64,000 nt of DNA from positions 223,507,409-223,571,408 of the forward strand of contig NC_084794.1 of the NCBI RefSeq assembly GCF_963169125.1, read 5' to 3'. Below, piece by piece: positions 47,838-60,908 of the stretch. Source of the DNA: Humulus lupulus (lineage: Eukaryota; Streptophyta; Magnoliopsida; Rosales; Cannabaceae). The translations under genes were made by a program, and so were the position numbers. The notes beneath the pieces were generated by a model. It was not told where the DNA came from and ran no database searches. It saw nothing but the letters and a program-made list of their open reading frames with translations. Positions within the stretch are counted from its first letter, which is position 1, and every line of letters starts with the position of its first letter.

Positions 47838-49606
47838 TGCAGTATCACCTGACTTATCTCCCACACACACTGAGGTTAGTAATCCTCCTGTCTCAGTTGT
47901 TCCTTCAGCTCTTGATTTGGATACTGTCTTGGCCACTCATGAATCAGTCTCAGTGGAAGATTTACCTTCACAGGCCTCTCTCTCAGAACCACCTGCTCTT
48001 CCTGTGTCTCACCCAATGATCACCCCTGCTAAAGCAGGCGTGTTTAAACCAAAAGTATATCTTGGCCGAGCAAAATTTGATATCTCCATTCATGAACCTT
48101 CTCGATTTGAGGATGCACTCCAGCATGAGGGGTGGATTTCTGCCATGAAGGAAGAAGTTTCTTCTCTACAATAGAATGGTACCTGGACTCTAGTCCTTTT
48201 TTCTTCTGAGTACAACATTGTTGGTTGCAAGTAAGTCATTAAGATCAAATACAATGCCGATGGTACGTTTCAAAGGTACAAAGCCCGACTTGTAGCAAAA
48301 GGTTTCAGTCAAAGGCCTGGTGTAGATTTTGGTGAAACTTATAGCCTAGTTGTAAAAGCACCTACCATTCAGGTAGTTTTAACACTTGCAGTGCCCAGAG
48401 ATTGGCAAATTCGACAGGTAGACATAAACAATGCGTTCTTGAATGGTACTCTAGATGAAGATGTCTACATGAGACAGCCCCAAGGCTTTGAAGATCCTCA
48501 AAAACCTCAGCATGTTTGTAAGCTTCGAAAGTCATTATACGGTCTGAAACAAGCTAAGTATGAGCGATTTAAGAACACACTCAAGCAGTGGCATTTCATT
48601 GATTCCAAAGCCGACACTTCCTTCTTCATGCTTAGGCATCCTCACTATGTCATTATGCTACTAATTTACGTGGATGATAAAGTCATTACAGGAAACAACA
48701 ATGAAGAATTACATAAGTTTATTTTTAAGTTAAACCAGGTGTTTTCATTAAAAGATCTTGGTCCTTTGAACTATTTCTTGGGAATTGAGGTCTGTAGAGA
48801 TACTACAGGAATATACTTGTCACAAGGGAAGTATATATCTGAATTGTTGCAGAAAACAAGCATGACACATGTTAAGCCGAGTCCAACTCCAATGGTAGCA
48901 GGAAGGCCGCTGTCAATTCATGGTGGAGAACCTCTAAACTCACCTACGAATTATAGAAGCATCATTGGTGTGTTGCAGTACTTAAGTCACACAAGGCCAG
49001 ACAACTCATTTGCAGTAAATAAGCTCAGTCAATTCCTTAAAAGCCCTACAACTATCCATTGGAATGCAGCAAAAAGACAATGTATCACGGTCTTCATATA
49101 GCACCATCAGAGATATTAGCTCTAACTGGATTCTCAGATGCAAATTGGGGGTGTTGTCCAGATGATAGAAAATCAATTGCAGGGTACTGCGTGTTCTTTG
49201 GAGAGTCACTCATCTCATGGTCCTCTAAGAAGCAGTCAGTCATAGCTCATTCAAGTACTGAGTCCGAATACAGAGCTCTTGCCCAATTAGCAGCTGAAAT
49301 CTCTTGGTTACTCGAGTTACTTAAGGAAATGTGTGTTATGATCTCAGCAACTCCAATTATCTAGTGTGATAATATGAGCGCAAGTGCTCTGGCTGCAAAC
49401 TCGGTATACCATTCAAGAACGAAACACATTGAACTTGATGTTCATTTTGTGCGAGATAAAGTGTTGCAGAAACAATTGGAGATAAGATATGTTCCCTCAC
49501 ATGATCAAGTGGCTGATTGTTTGACCAAAGGCCTTTCACCATCAAGGTTTCATTTCTTAATCAACAAACTACAAGTGTTAGAGTCCCCTTGCAGTTTGAG
49601 GGGTGG
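47838..49606 (+). pseudogene. reverse transcriptase-RNase H part of the outer copia, broken
   Basis: It continues the outer element. Stops occur at 48172 and elsewhere; the RT frame 48391-49101 has RQVDINNAFLNGTLDEDVYM and LLIYVDDKVITG, with a short loss near 48560 (KQAKYERFKNTLKQ). A frameshift near 49075 leads to RNase H (FSDANWGCCPDDRKS, SSTESEYRALAQ), then a stop at 49362-49364 (TAG) in the same frame and the C-terminal KHIELDVHFVRDKV. It ends just before the polypurine tract. Confidence 0.8.
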
Positions 49607-49956
49607 TGTTAAGAAATGTATTTAGAAATGCCTTGGTGTCATGACTGATTCTTTCACAAAAGAGAATATGCAGGGGTAATTTCAGTTACTGAAATATGCA
49701 CCCAAAGTTGTTGGAGGTTTGTGCAATCCAAAGGCAATCATTACCAACTGTCACCCTCAGTACCGTTTGCATTGTTTTTTGTAATATTCTCTTTTCTGTT
49801 ATATTTGTTCACCTACGTGTAAGGCTGTGATTGCTTTTGTAATATTTCCTCTGTTTTCTCTGTATTGCCTTTGGGTGTATAAATGAGAAACTATTCATCA
49901 ACATCAATTGAGCTGAGTAAAAATCATTTTTCCATATTTTCTCTAAATCTGTTCTC
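49607..49956 (+). repeat. 3' LTR of the outer copia
   Basis: 350 bp; preceded by the polypurine tract TGAGGGGTGG. It matches 38348-38688. Confidence 0.85.
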
Positions 49957-51351
49957 TCCCAAATCGTAAGGTTTCTATTGTTCGGCCACTTTTTGTTAAG
50001 CCACGCATTTGCGTAAATAATGTCGAGCCCACAAGGGTCTTAAACTATCGCTTTGTCATAAAATAGCATGAGCTCTCTAGAAGCAGCGTTGTCGTGGATG
50101 AGTATGCTTGTTCGAGTTGCTTGTAAAAACGACCCAAGATTTTATAAACGACTTCGTAGTTTGGTCATCTAGAACTCCATGGTGGGCGGTGATTCAGATG
50201 TGGAACAGTCGTTCAAAAACAGAGTAACTTGCAAGGCTATCACTTCGACTCGTTCTTGACAAATTGTCAAATGAGGTATCAAAAGATGGCATTTCGATAC
50301 TTCCCTGCATTCATCCCCGAAAAGATGGTTGAAATCCATGTTTGACTCGACTACGGTCAATGAAACTCCATCGCCTTGGACGTAGTGCACCACAGGTTTT
50401 GGGGAATCTCGGGGCAAAGTGAGGACTCCGACAGAAGGGAGTTAGTTGTGCAGAGTTAGAGAAACTGAGTGGATGAGTTTTGGAATGATTGAATTGAAGA
50501 ATGTTGAAGGAGACAATCAATTAAAAATCTGAAATGCAGACAATCATTTTAATCGTTTCTGTCTTCATTGTGATTTTGCTCTTCACGTGGTAAACTAATA
50601 AATTATTCATACATATGCTACAACAAAATAATGTTCTAGTTTGTAAATAACTTTGAATGGGTCTGGGCTCAGCAGCATTGCACTAAATCCACTAACTCAA
50701 TGATGCAATTTCATTGCTAAAGCAATATTAATTATATAAATACATATATAAACAAAAGTTTACTATAATCTAACCTATTACAATGGTGATGTTCATCGTG
50801 GAAGGAGTCTCCAACTATACCAATCAAAGATTTAAGAGGAAGATTAATATCAAACTAAAGGTGGTAAAACCTATATTTCATATATAATATTATATTGATA
50901 AGCAGAGAAAAAAACCCAGAAAGAAAACAGAGAACTTCGAAAGTAAGAGAAAATGAATGAGAAAAAAAACGTAAGCTCGAGAGAAGGAATAAAGAATAAG
51001 AAATTTGTATATATATACATTTAGATGAAGTAATTGGAGTCAAAGAAAGACTGAGCTACTCTGTCTTAGTCGACGAAGAATTATTAAGGAACCAGAGAAT
51101 GTTATGAGTCACTGGAGAAAAGAAAAAACAATTAACGGGAGATGGGAGAGATGAATATGGAAAGTTAGCAAATTCAAAAAACAAAACAAAAAAATAGATA
51201 GCAACAATTAACGGAGCAGTTATGAAGATGAGAGATTTTTTTTACCAAAAAAAACAATTTTATATGACGTTGAAGATGAAGAATTGTTTTTTTCTCTTTT
51301 TTTTTCTTTTCCGATAAAACAAAACAGTTATCCTGCTATCTTTTTGGAGAG
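49957..51351. other. unassigned region between copia elements
   Basis: No clear gene. A minus frame at 50169-50417 (MPRDSPKPVVHYVQGDGVS...) has GC-richer sequence than its surroundings and might be an old gene fragment, but I recognise no domain. The rest is AT-rich. Confidence 0.35.
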
Positions 51352-51356
51352 GAGAA

Positions 51357-54300
51357 TATTGCTGAGGAAAATGTGGAACAAAATGGAATTATATTGATCT
51401 GAAATTAATTAATTACAAAAGAGAGAAGTAGGTGTATATATAGGAATACAGAGGAAACAAAATCAAGAAAGGTAATAGCCTAATAACTAACAAATTAACT
51501 AACCTACACTAATTATAAACTAATGACAAGAAAATAAAATAAGAGTAAAAGACGTTAACTGTGTATAAGAATAGCTAATACAATAGAAATAAGATTCTTA
51601 ATAGCCTCCCCTCAAGATGAACAATGTATGTCATGCACAATCCTTTAGGAAATGTAAGAATCAAGAGTTGTGGAGGGCAGAGCCTTTGTGCATTGTGCAT
51701 CAAATAATTGGTGTTTGCTACTAAAGAAATAAGTTGTATGGCTGAAGAATGGATTTTGTCTCTAATAAAATGGCAATCCAACTCGATGTGTTTGGTACGC
51801 TCATGAAATGTTGGATTATTTGCAATGTGGATAGCTGAGTTGTTGTCGCAATAAATTAAGGCTGGGGAGGTATGGTCAACTCCGAATGCTTGTAATAAGT
51901 ATTGTAGCCATGTGACTTCACTTGCTGTTGTTGCCAATGCTCCATATTATGCTTCTGCAGAACTTCTAGATATTGTGGGCTGCTTCTTTGAATGCCAAGA
52001 GATTAAGCAATCTCCTAAAAAAACACAGAATCCGGTTCTTGAACTACGAGTGATGGGACAAGAAGCCCAATCTGAGTTTGAAAAACCCTTGAGTGAGAGC
52101 GAAGAAGAAGTGGGATAGAGGAGACCTTGACCCGGTTTTCCCTTGAGATATCTCAGCAAGTGATGAACAGCTTGAAGATGAGGAGTAGGTGGTGCTGACA
52201 TGTACTGGCTGAGAGCATGAACTGAGTATGTGATATCGGGTCTAGATAGAGTTAAGTACAGTAGACGACCAATGAGTATCCTGTATTGAGAGGGATCTTC
52301 TAAAGGAGTGCCTGATGTGGGGTTGAGTTTTAGTCTTGGATCCATAGGTGTAGCCGCTGGTTTGCTTCCTAAATAGCCAGTGTCTTGTAGGAGTTGTAAA
52401 GTATATTGCCGTTGTGAAAGGAACAAGCCTGTAGAAGAGCGGGAAATTTCAAATCCTAGAAAGTATTTGAGGGGACCGGGTGTCTTGAGTTGGAATTGAG
52501 AGTGTAATGAATGTTGTAGCTGCTGTAAGTTTGAGAGATTAGGTCCAGTGATGATGATATCATCCACATAAACTAGGAGGGCAATGAAATGATCTCCTTG
52601 TCCTCTGGTAAAAAGGGTGTAATCAGCTTTGCATTGGTGGAAACCATCTTGTGTGAGGGTTGTGGAGAGCTTTGTGTACCACTGCCTAGAAGACTGTCGC
52701 AGACCATAAATAGATTTGTGCAACTTGCACACAAAAGGAGATCCTGCATTAGAAGAAAAAGAAGTTAGTAAACCAGGAGGAAGTTTCATATAAAATTCTT
52801 CATTTAAGTCTTCATTTAGAAAGGCATTATTTATGTCAAGTTGAAGTGTATGCCAATTTTTAATTGCGGATATTGCTAATAAAACTTTAAGTGTAACCAT
52901 TTTTGCTATAGGTGAGAATGTATCAAAGAAATCGAGGCCTTCTTGTTGTGAGTAATCCTTGGCAACCAATCGAGCTTTATAATGCTCAATGGGTCCATTG
53001 CTGTGATATTTTATTTTATAGATCCACCGACAACCTATAGCTTTTTTGTTTGATGGCAAAGGTGTGAGTGTCCATGTGTTATTGATTTGCAATGCTTTAA
53101 GCTCAGTTTGCATTGATGTGATCCAGTTGCTATCCAACGCAGCTTCTGTGTATGTTGTTGGTTCACGTGAAGTGGACACTGCAAGAGTAAAAGCTTTATG
53201 AGTATTAGATAATTTTGAATAATTAATATAGTTACCGATGGGGTAAGGAGTGGGGGGATTAAGCTGGATTGAACTGTGACACTCAAAATCCTTAAGATAT
53301 GCTGGAGGATGATGCTGCTCGCTGGATCTTTGAAGAGGTGGAGAAGGAACCAAATCTGGTATTGCAGAGGCATCTGGATGATTTGAAGTGTCAGTTGAAG
53401 GTAGCAACTGATCTAGTAGTGTAGCAGAATTATTTTGCTGAAAAGTTTTGCTAATGTCTGAAGTTGGTTGAAGTAAGGTTGTATAATCTGTTACATTAGT
53501 ATGAGAGACTAAAGTAGAAGGTATTACAGTATTAGGAAATGGGTCAATTATAACAGAAACATCATTAAGCTTATGAAATGGAAAAATAGTTTCATGAAAT
53601 ATCATATTCCTTGAAACAAATTTTTTTTGAATCAATGTCATAGAGTTTGTAACCCTTGAAACCAGGAGGGTAACCCATAAAAATACGAGTCTTTGCACGA
53701 GGTTGGAATTTTGTTCGATGAGTAGAAAGAGTAGATGTAAAAACAAGACAACCAAAAGTTCTAAACATTGTATAGTCAGGTAATTTTTTGTAAAGTATTT
53801 CATAAGGGGTGTGATTCTTTAAATTATGAGTAAGGGTTCCATTAATAATGAATGTTGCACTGAGTATGAAATCTGTCCAGAATTTTATAGGAGTGTGTGC
53901 TTGGAAGTGTAAAGCCCAAGCTACATTTAAAAGAAGCTGATGTTTTCTCTCAGCAATGGCATTTTGTTGAGGTGTTTCAACACAAGAAAATTGATGAATT
54001 ATACCCTTGGAGGCAAATAGTTCAGTGAATGTTAGCTCGGGAGCATTATCAGACCTAAAACATTTAACCTTATTGTGAAATTATGTTTCAATCATTGTTA
54101 GAAATTTAGGAATGATAGTGATAGCATCAGATTTATGGTGCATTAGATAAATCCAAGTAAATCTAGAGTTGTCATCAACAAGAGTGAGAAAATAACGATG
54201 ATTGGAGTGAGATGGTGTGTGATGTGGTCCCCAACCATCACAATAAACAGTGTAAAAAAGATTAGGAGCAAACTAATTGTTATGAGGAAAAGAAAGCTTT

Positions 54301-54861
54301 CTTTGCTTAGCTTTGGGACAAACGTAGCAAGGAGTATGTTTATGTAATAGAGATGTATTACAATTCAAAGTAGTGCTTAGTAAATTCAAACATTTAGAGG
54401 ATAAGTGTCCTAATTTGGAATGCCAAATCTCTGCTGTGATCGAGTTGACTTGAGAAATGGAGTGGGGATATCCAAGATATACAAACCGTTGGAGGATCTA
54501 CCCTTGCCAATCATCTTCTTGGTGATTGTGTTCTGAATAGAAAAAGAATCACAGCAGAAGGAGAGAACAATATTTTGAGATGATGTTGTGTGGGAAAATG
54601 AAGAATAAAATGAAATTATATTGATCTGAAATTAATTGATTACAAAAGAGGGAAGTAGGTGTATATAGGAAAACAGAGGAAACAAAATCAAGAAAGGTAA
54701 TAGCCTAATAACTAACAAATTAACTAACCTAAACTAATTATAAATTAATTACAAGAAAAGAAAACAACAATTATAAATTAAATACAAGAAAAGAAAATAA
54801 CAGTAAAAAAAGTTAACTGTGTATAAGAATAGCTAATAAAACAGTTATAAGATTCCTAATA
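51357..54861 (-). mobile_element. Ty1/copia retrotransposon lacking gag and protease
   Basis: LTRs at 51357-51603 and 54584-54861 are flanked by an exact duplication GAGAA (51352-51356 and 54862-54866). On minus the LTRs start TATTA(A/G)GAATC (TG changed to TA) and the right one ends CACAACA. The purine tract CTTGAGGGGAGG precedes the left LTR. From the 5' LTR the coding sequence enters directly at GAG_pre-integrase (GKGRSSNGLYIL at about 54500): gag and protease are deleted. Confidence 0.88.
51605..54560 (-). pseudogene. integrase-RT-RNase H of the minus-strand copia, broken
   Basis: GAG_pre-integrase and integrase (about 53800-54500) are readable only with stops and shifts. From 53803 to 51947 one frame spans the RT: CRWIYKIKYHSNGPIEHYKA, LQLDINNAFLNEDLNEEFYM, LLVYVDDIIITG, and RNase H (FSNSDWASCPITRSS, SAEA). 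TAA at 51947-51949 interrupts RNase H, which resumes in the same frame at YGALATTASEVTWLQ and IYCDNNSAIHIANNP to about 51650. Non-functional. Confidence 0.82.
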
Positions 54862-54866
54862 GAGAA

Positions 54867-55035
54867 GAAACTTTTTTATTCAGTCAAGGAGAACCAAAGT
54901 GCTTTAATTAGGAAATTTCATTATATAAATGTAACTACATCATAGTTATCATGAACACCAAAAAATCTTCACAATCCGCGGGCACTAAAATGTCCCGGTT
55001 CTATGGGGACAAAACAAATATCCCCAATGGTAGAA

Positions 55036-55070
<35 letters not shown>

Positions 55071-56076
55071 GGTGCTGAGACTGTATTTCATTGTGTTTTA
55101 TTTTAAACAAATAATAAAGCGAACTATACTTTTATTTCTCTATATCATGATACTTACAAGGTCTCAAAAACTTTTTCTTTGTTGTCAACTGTTAGTGCTT
55201 CAAGAACAACAAAATATTATATGAATGCTTATAGATCGAAACCAATCCCATTGGAGAAAGTGTCCATGCTAGTATGTTTGGTGCATCATATAAGAAATTC
55301 GTAATATTTGGTAATGCCTTTGTATTGTAATAGGTGGCTGGATGCATTCCTTTGACAGGGAAACAAACAAGCTGCTTTAAGAGAGCCCAATTATTTTTAA
55401 TACAAATTGCATTATTTAATACCAAAAAGATTTATTGTATTATGTCATATTGCATAATTTTATTTATATATCATATCATAATACTTCTTTTCTTTTTCCT
55501 CATATTTATATTTTTCTCTCATATCTCTCATGGTTATTTTCTTTCTTCTCACTTATCCTCTCCACTTGCTCTCCTAATCACTTTTAAACTTAATATTACT
55601 TGAAATTGTAATTGTGCTTTTTATTTTGTAAAATGTTAACATTCAATATAGTACAAATAATTAATATGACATCACAAAATATACAAGTGATTGTGATGAA
55701 AGAGGGGCTAAACAGCGCAACATCGTGGACATGTTTTAAAACTAATTTATACAAAAACATCACGTAAGTATTAGCATAACAATTCTACATGAAATCATAT
55801 TGCTTCAGTGCAAAAAATGCAGTAAATATAAAAGTACTCTCTCACAATTTGTGGAGCTTTAAACGAAAAAATTTGGTGTCAGTAAAAATGAACAGTGGAC
55901 GTCATTGTCGTCAACCAAGCAAAATTCATACTAAGGTATGAAAACTCTCAATGTACAAAACTATGGCGTAACAGTTTTACACATTTATGTGAGTAACAAC
56001 AACAATGCAATCAACATATCACATATATAAATATAGCAGAAGATCTATTAACCTCATTCTTCATTTATTTACACAA
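54867..56076. other. intergenic region, nothing coding
   Basis: Low-complexity AT-rich sequence with a (TA)n microsatellite at about 55031-55067. The small ORFs at 55003-55603 are low-complexity and have no domain. The end nearest 56076 is probably 3' UTR of the MACPF gene. Confidence 0.5.
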
Positions 56077-59000
56077 TCAAAAGTAATCTAATAATGCAAA
56101 CTTTACATGCAAACCGATTTTACCTCCATCTTTTACTAACTTAGCAGAAGTTACCAACCAATGCCCCGGAACATCATGCGGTCCTCGCACCACCTCAGCC
56201 GTCTCAACAAATCTAAGCAGCTTTGCAGATCGAGAGGGGGGTCCATCTGGATAAACACCAGAGTTAAGTACAGCCTGCGCCTGTCTTTGATGATCAGCAG
56301 TAGCTGTTTTCTGAGTAAATGTAAATGTTGTGCTCAAATTAGTGAGAAAATTTGATTTGTGAGAAGTTTCTGGTGCTGCAGACCACTCCGTCTTTCGAAT
56401 GGAACAATTGGATAAATGGGTAAAGAGTAAACGGAGGTGAAGTATGGTCTTAGGCCACTTCCCTTTACTAATTAACTGTGCTCCAGTCACAATATACACT
56501 CCACTAGACTCTCCCTTCAACCAGTTTGGATCATGTTTAACCACTGATGTGCATATATTTGAATATTTCTTCCATCTGATTGGTTCCAAGAACTGGTCAC
56601 TACATTCATAGTCATCAGAGCCTCGCCACCGGCATGGACTGCTTTTGCTGCTGTTAGCCAATGCAATGTTCATTGTATTCGGAAGGCTTGAGAGATGCTG
56701 TACATGAAGTGCTAACTGATTGCATTTTTTCCCTTCCAGGTACAAACGCAAACCGACAACTGGTTTCTTATCAGTTGAAACCTAAAATGGCAAAAGTAGG
56801 AACATATGAGTGTGCCATAGTGAACACTTAGATTTCCATGCTGTTACACTCAAGGTGGAAAAAATATCTGAAGCAGTTATAATACAACAGCAACAATTAC
56901 AGAAGAAAACAAGGCTTTTTTAAATAAAATAAGGAAACGTACTCATTTGGTACCTTATATTTAAAAAAAAAAGCTTTGATACTCTATGTTCTCGATAATG
57001 ATCATCGGGTACCTTGTAATTTAAAAATCGGTATAAAATAATACTTTCTCGATAGTAGTCATTAGGTACCTTGTAATTTAAAAATTGATATAAAATGGTT
57101 CTTGTTATTCATGGGAATATACCCATTTGGTACCCTGTAATTTCTGACCAAATTTGAGCTTAAGATACGATTTTATACCAATTTTCAAATTACAGAGTTC
57201 CTGATGATCATTATCGAGAACATATGATACCAAAGCTATATTTTGTATAAATACAGAGTACCAAATGAATATATTCCCATAAAAAAAATGAAGTAACACC
57301 ATTTAGAGAAGATCGTACCAAAGGAAAAGGAATATATAAACAAGGGACAAAAAAAAAACAAAGAAAAGAAGGAAGCATAAATAAGCAAGAAAAATTGAAT
57401 AAGAAGTCACTTAAGAGATAATGGCAGGGTGGACAATCCAGAAAGTCAGTGACCTTCACTGGGGTACAAGTACAACAATCTAACTACAAGTAGTGATCTC
57501 AAAGAACTCAGGATCTTGGAGCACCCAAGTTGATGGACATATGGATGCCAAATACCTTTTCTTCTTTTTCTTTTTCATCTTAAATGAATGCTGACTAGTT
57601 TAAATTGTAATATCCAGCAGTCTAGCCACAACGTTAGAACTTTACTTTAAAGAGTTTCAGTTATAAGTTAATGTCCGAGTACTTGTGCCAATTTTCCAAC
57701 GAACTCAATAGCAATAGCATATACGTTCTTTCCAAACTAAATTTGTTTTGTTTCTTTGATGGGAATTGCAGAATGAAGAAAACATTTATGAATGAATGTG
57801 TTAATTGAGTAGAGCCACAGAAAAAGTAGAAAGTATAGATAAATGAGAGAAAGAGATCAAAGATAACACATTGTTTAATAAGTGTGCAGTGTGCACATCT
57901 GTCACAGAGTGGCTATGAAACACATATATGCGCATGGGTCACGCAGAGAATATATCTGTGCACATGAACATGTCACACACAGAGAGAGAGAGAGTAACCT
58001 GAGTACAGCCAACATTGATTTTTGGACCAAAGAAACTAAATTGTAAGGATGGGCAAACAGGCTTTCTTCTTTGATGTCGGAGAGGCAGCTCGCAAAACAT
58101 AGGTGCCCATTGCCTTGGAACTTGAAACTCCAAGAAGTACTGTAAATCCTCTAGAGCAGGCTTGTCTGAAAAGATAATCATGAATAAGTACAATTTGATA
58201 CTACAAAAACAACATCCAAGAATATTTTGACAGTTATTTATATGAAGAGGATAACGAAAATTGCAATTTAAGCAGAATTATACATGGGCAGGCCAAGGTT
58301 AATCAATGCCTACACTAAGGGACACTTATACTCTCAAAGTCAATAACCACAGTACTGTTATTAGGAAGTAAACACTTACAGCGTAAATACAGATTGATAG
58401 CATGACTAAGATAGCCACTGCCTGAAACGCCAGTAAGAAGGGAAATAATAGGTACGAACTTAAAATGAATAGCTTCAGGTTTAGCAGCCACAGTTTGAAG
58501 CCAATTGGAGTGACTGTGCAGGAACACATCCCCTCCTCTTTTTGAACAAGTGACAGTGAGACCCTGTGATAATAGAAAAGTTAGAACAATAGTTCAAATA
58601 GAACATAAATCTTGTTCTTTATATCACTGTTCTTAGGATTTTTGCTTACATCCTTGCTTGATGTTTCTGAAATAGTGGTCAGCTGCATTGTGTTTGACTG
58701 CAGTATACGACCGAACACTTCAGGAACCTACAGAAATGAATTCAGCTCATCAGTTAATGAGTACATGAATACAATAATAATAAAAGTATTAAAGCATCAT
58801 TACTTTGTATTTTCCATCTCCTGTTTTTCTCTGCAGTAGGGAAGGGCTTCTGCTGTCTGAGAAAAGAATGTCTCCCAGATCCTCCAGGTGTCCTCTTAGA
58901 TCAGCCGGAGGAATTGGTGATGAAGACTTCTGTCTAACACAAACTAAGTCTTGACCTCCAACAGCCATCCCTACTATTATATGTGTCCCATATGACTTGA

Positions 59001-60908
59001 TAAACCTGCCTAATAAATTTGATTAGTATCATAGCCACACCCCACATAATGTATGAAAGAATGCTTAGTTAAAAGTACCTTAAAATTCTTTTCCACAAGA
59101 AAGAACCATGCAAAATCAAAACATGATGGTCTAATTATACCCTGTCCAGATTGTATCTATTTATCTATTCTTTCCATTTTTATTGGTTATGTTTATATAA
59201 ACTATACAGTCACATGAAGAGACTTAAATTAAACTACTATGTGGAATTAAATTCAATAAATTGAGTGGGAATATGTTAAGGTTGAAGATAATAAACCAAG
59301 GAAGAGTTACCATATATAATTTCCCTTACAATAATAGAAGGCCATAACTAATGTAGTAATTTCACTACTGCAAGAACTTGGGAGGAAATTAAAACGAAGA
59401 CTGATGCTTGAAAAGTTCAAATATTGCAGAAATTGCTTATATAGTAGGGTTTTGGATTGAGAAACATGTGGTGAAACTGCTTCGGAGAGGCAGAAGTTCC
59501 TCACAGATTTGCCAGAGAGAGACTGTATTCTCTTGTTTCTCTCAGCAATATAAAAGGGCTGTATGCTAGTTGCAATAAGCTGCCTAAGAGTTCATTTAAA
59601 AATAGGAACATATGCCATGACAGGACTGTTAAATAAGCCAGTAGAACCCTCCAACTTCAAAAACGTTTACTTATTTATCATTTTATGCGTTTGACAAAAT
59701 GGTTATTATTGTCTAAAGGGCCAAGAAAAATAGTAAAAGAATACCTAGACAATGCAGCTGGATCCCAACGAGGTGGAACAGACTTTTTTACTTCGTCATG
59801 CAGAACTAATGGAGACGCTGTAAGATGCAAGTTGTACAATGAGATGAAGTAGCCATCAAAAGCAAGACTCTTGGTGTCTGCAACATCATGATACCAATCT
59901 CCACTTAATTCAAATATAGCATTAAGATAGCCTGAAGGGACTTTTCCTTGAATTGAAGATCTCTGATTAAGTAATTCAGACATCTGCAGAGAAAGAACGT
60001 CATATATGCATATATATATAATTTATTATAACTCCATTATCTGAATAAGCACAGAAAAAATAAGGTAAATTCACTCAGCACCAATCTAATTCATACAACT
60101 AGATTACAAATAATAATTTCATACCTGCTAAACTCTAGCCTTTATTCCTTTTGGTATAATCTAAAGTCCAAATCTAACTTACAGTAAATTCATTGTGATT
60201 TTATCAAATTCCCAAATAAAAAATGATCTTTATGAATTATAGAGCCAGTCAGTGCAGAGCTGTGTTAAAAAAAAAGTATAAAAGGTTTTATATCTAAGTA
60301 ATATGTATCATAATTCCCCTATGGACATGAGTGACAGTTTTTGTCACTCATTTCTTTCAATTACCTAAAATTTTCAATTATTATAAAATCTTAAAGTTTC
60401 TTGATTGCATAAAAATTCATGATTTTGAGCTTCAAAGCATAAGTCTCTTCATTATTTGGACTCAAATTAGTCACTTTCATTCATAAGAATTCAAACCCAG
60501 CTAAAATTTAACCTAATCAAGTCAACCACTGAGAAATTTATACAGATAAACTTTTTTTTTTATCTTTTTTATTAATAATAAAAGAAAAACTCTTACTTGA
60601 TTGAACTCGAGAATATCCGATTTGAACCGAATTCGATCTCCCTTATCACATCGAATATCCTCCGAAACTCCGGGAATCGTGAGCCCTCCACCACTACCAG
60701 GTATCAAAACATCCCTTTTGTTAGCCTCATCGAGCAACACCAACCTTCCACTTCCATTTCCACTCAACCCTTTTGCGAATTTTAACCTGAAATCACTACT
60801 GAGATCAAACCCTTTTCCCAAAGCTTCTAACGCTCTCAAACCAACCGGTTTTTCCTTCTTCACATCCATAGACGGCGCCACCTCAGTCGACTCCTCCTCC
60901 ATTCCCAT
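56077..60908 (-). CDS. MACPF-domain protein (At1g14780-like)
   Basis: Seven exons on minus: 60597-60908, 59745-59983, 58804-59005, 58650-58727, 58380-58563, 57999-58165 and 56077-56781. All have GT donors and AG acceptors, and joining them gives 1887 nt, 628 residues, no stop. Start ATG 60906-60908 (MGMEEESTE); a second ATG at 60902 is possible. The MACPF fold covers about residues 100-345, with the signature YGTHIIVGMAVGG at residues 189-201. A C-terminal Cys-poor beta-rich part (RGPHDVPGHWLVTSA) is shared with the CAD1/NSL1 family. Plant MACPF proteins limit salicylate-dependent cell death; whether this one forms pores is unknown. It lacks an N-terminal signal peptide. Intron 6 carries a MITE. 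Confidence 0.92.
56932..57278. mobile_element. GGTACC-rich MITE in intron 6 of the MACPF gene
   Basis: The left end reads AGGAAACGTACTCATTTGGTA, the right end on minus GGGAATATATTCATTTGGTA, both followed by GTAC(C/T)-type motifs. Flanks ATAAAATAA and ATAAAAAAA agree at 8 of 9 positions, but both are A-rich. The interior repeats GGTACCTTGTAATTT several times in both orientations. It belongs to the same family as 22056-22442. Confidence 0.55.

Larger units (their letters stand above)
38348..49956 (+). mobile_element. outer Ty1/copia retrotransposon, degenerate, split by a second copia
   Basis: LTRs at 38348-38688 and 49607-49956 begin TGTTAAGAAATG and share sequence to TCTGTTCT. The PBS TGGTATCAGAGC (tRNA-Met type) follows the left LTR at 38689; a purine tract TTGAGGGGTGG precedes the right LTR. 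Gag, integrase, reverse transcriptase and RNase H appear in copia order on plus, with several frameshifts and stops. The inner copia at 41296-47832 splits it between integrase and reverse transcriptase. No clear 5-bp target duplication is seen at the outer ends (CTACT versus CTCCC). Confidence 0.85.

Noticed and set aside
38343..49961. Target-site duplication of the outer copia
   Set aside because: CTACT and CTCCC agree at only three of five positions; the LTR 3' end does not finish in CA, so no duplication is claimed.
50169..50520. Minus-strand ORFs as a host gene
   Set aside because: No recognisable domain, overlapping frames and no splice signals that give a longer product.
55003..55603. 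Short ORFs near the TA microsatellite
   Set aside because: Low-complexity translations rich in I, F, Y and L, typical of AT-rich DNA.
56077..60908. MACPF gene as a secreted pore-forming toxin
   Set aside because: No signal peptide, plant exon structure and overall match to the plant CAD1/NSL1-type family involved in cell-death control.
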